Under the pieces are notes generated by a model. The model was not told where the DNA came from, ran no database searches, and was given only the letters and a program-made list of their open reading frames with translations. A stretch of DNA of 64,000 bases from Sternotherus odoratus (taxonomy: Eukaryota > Chordata > Testudines > Kinosternidae): the NCBI GenBank assembly GCA_032164245.1, contig JAVMKO010000003.1, positions 4,040,651 through 4,104,650 on the forward strand. Reading direction: 5' to 3'. How positions within the stretch are numbered: the first letter of the stretch is position 1; the number at the start of each line of letters is the position of its first letter. Shown here piece after piece: positions 63,857 to 64,000 of the stretch. A program made the translations under genes and the position numbers.

Positions 63857-64000
63857 CTGTGTGGAAAGAAAATTCCCATTATTCAGATACAGAAGCAGGG
63901 CAAACGTCACTTGGACGGCTCTCACTCTTATCCTCCCGGTGTGGCATGTGTATATAGGTACACACAGAGCTAGAGGCACACACACACACTTTGATTTGAG
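63857..64000 (-). other. NCOA1: NCOA1 intron, partial (upstream of PAS-B exon)
   Basis: Intron sequence running off the right edge. It ends in a pyrimidine-rich acceptor just above 63856. A short CA run lies near 63979-63990. Nothing else is recognised. Confidence 0.85.

Overview
The window is vertebrate nuclear DNA, almost certainly from a turtle. It holds one recognisable host gene, the 3' two-thirds of NCOA1 (nuclear receptor coactivator 1, SRC-1), on the minus strand. Fourteen coding exons can be placed with GT-AG splice sites and consistent codon phases. They run from the PAS-B domain (63716-63856) to the stop codon (617-619), with part of the 3' UTR in 1-616. The bHLH and PAS-A exons lie beyond position 64000 and the poly(A) site lies before position 1. 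The turtle assignment rests on the repeats: tRNA-derived SINEs of the kind described in cryptodiran turtles (5296, 30346), many CR1 LINE fragments, a DIRS element and numerous hAT/Tigger-type foldback elements, with no mammal-type L1 or Alu.

Layout in transcription order, high to low coordinates. 64000-62016: PAS-B exons. 61076-59753: one 1,324-base exon with the Ser/Pro/Asn-rich linker and the three LXXLL nuclear-receptor boxes. 59752-39735: a 20-kb intron holding a complete but broken DIRS tyrosine-recombinase retrotransposon (52214-58068), a non-LTR reverse-transcriptase remnant (46560-47180) and several foldback elements. 39734-22034: the exons leading to and forming the CBP/p300-binding region AD1. 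Between two of them, at 32475-32660, is a 186-base reading frame with splice sites and matching phase that I do not recall in mammalian SRC-1; it looks like a cassette exon. 18290-617: the Gln/Pro/Met-rich C-terminal exons, ending in the fourth, C-terminal LXXLL motif (LLQQLL).

The exons together encode about 1,175 residues of SRC-1, or about 1,237 with the cassette. All non-exon sequence is intron, largely decayed CR1, SINE, MIR-like, hAT and Tigger repeats. Several insertions are nested, which gives a relative order of insertion. No bacterial genes, CRISPR arrays, rRNA genes or independent tRNA genes were seen.

The observations most worth following are the putative cassette exon, the DIRS element whose internal complementary region can be read directly, and the Tigger-type element with a palindromic end and a GC-rich array of inverted repeats.
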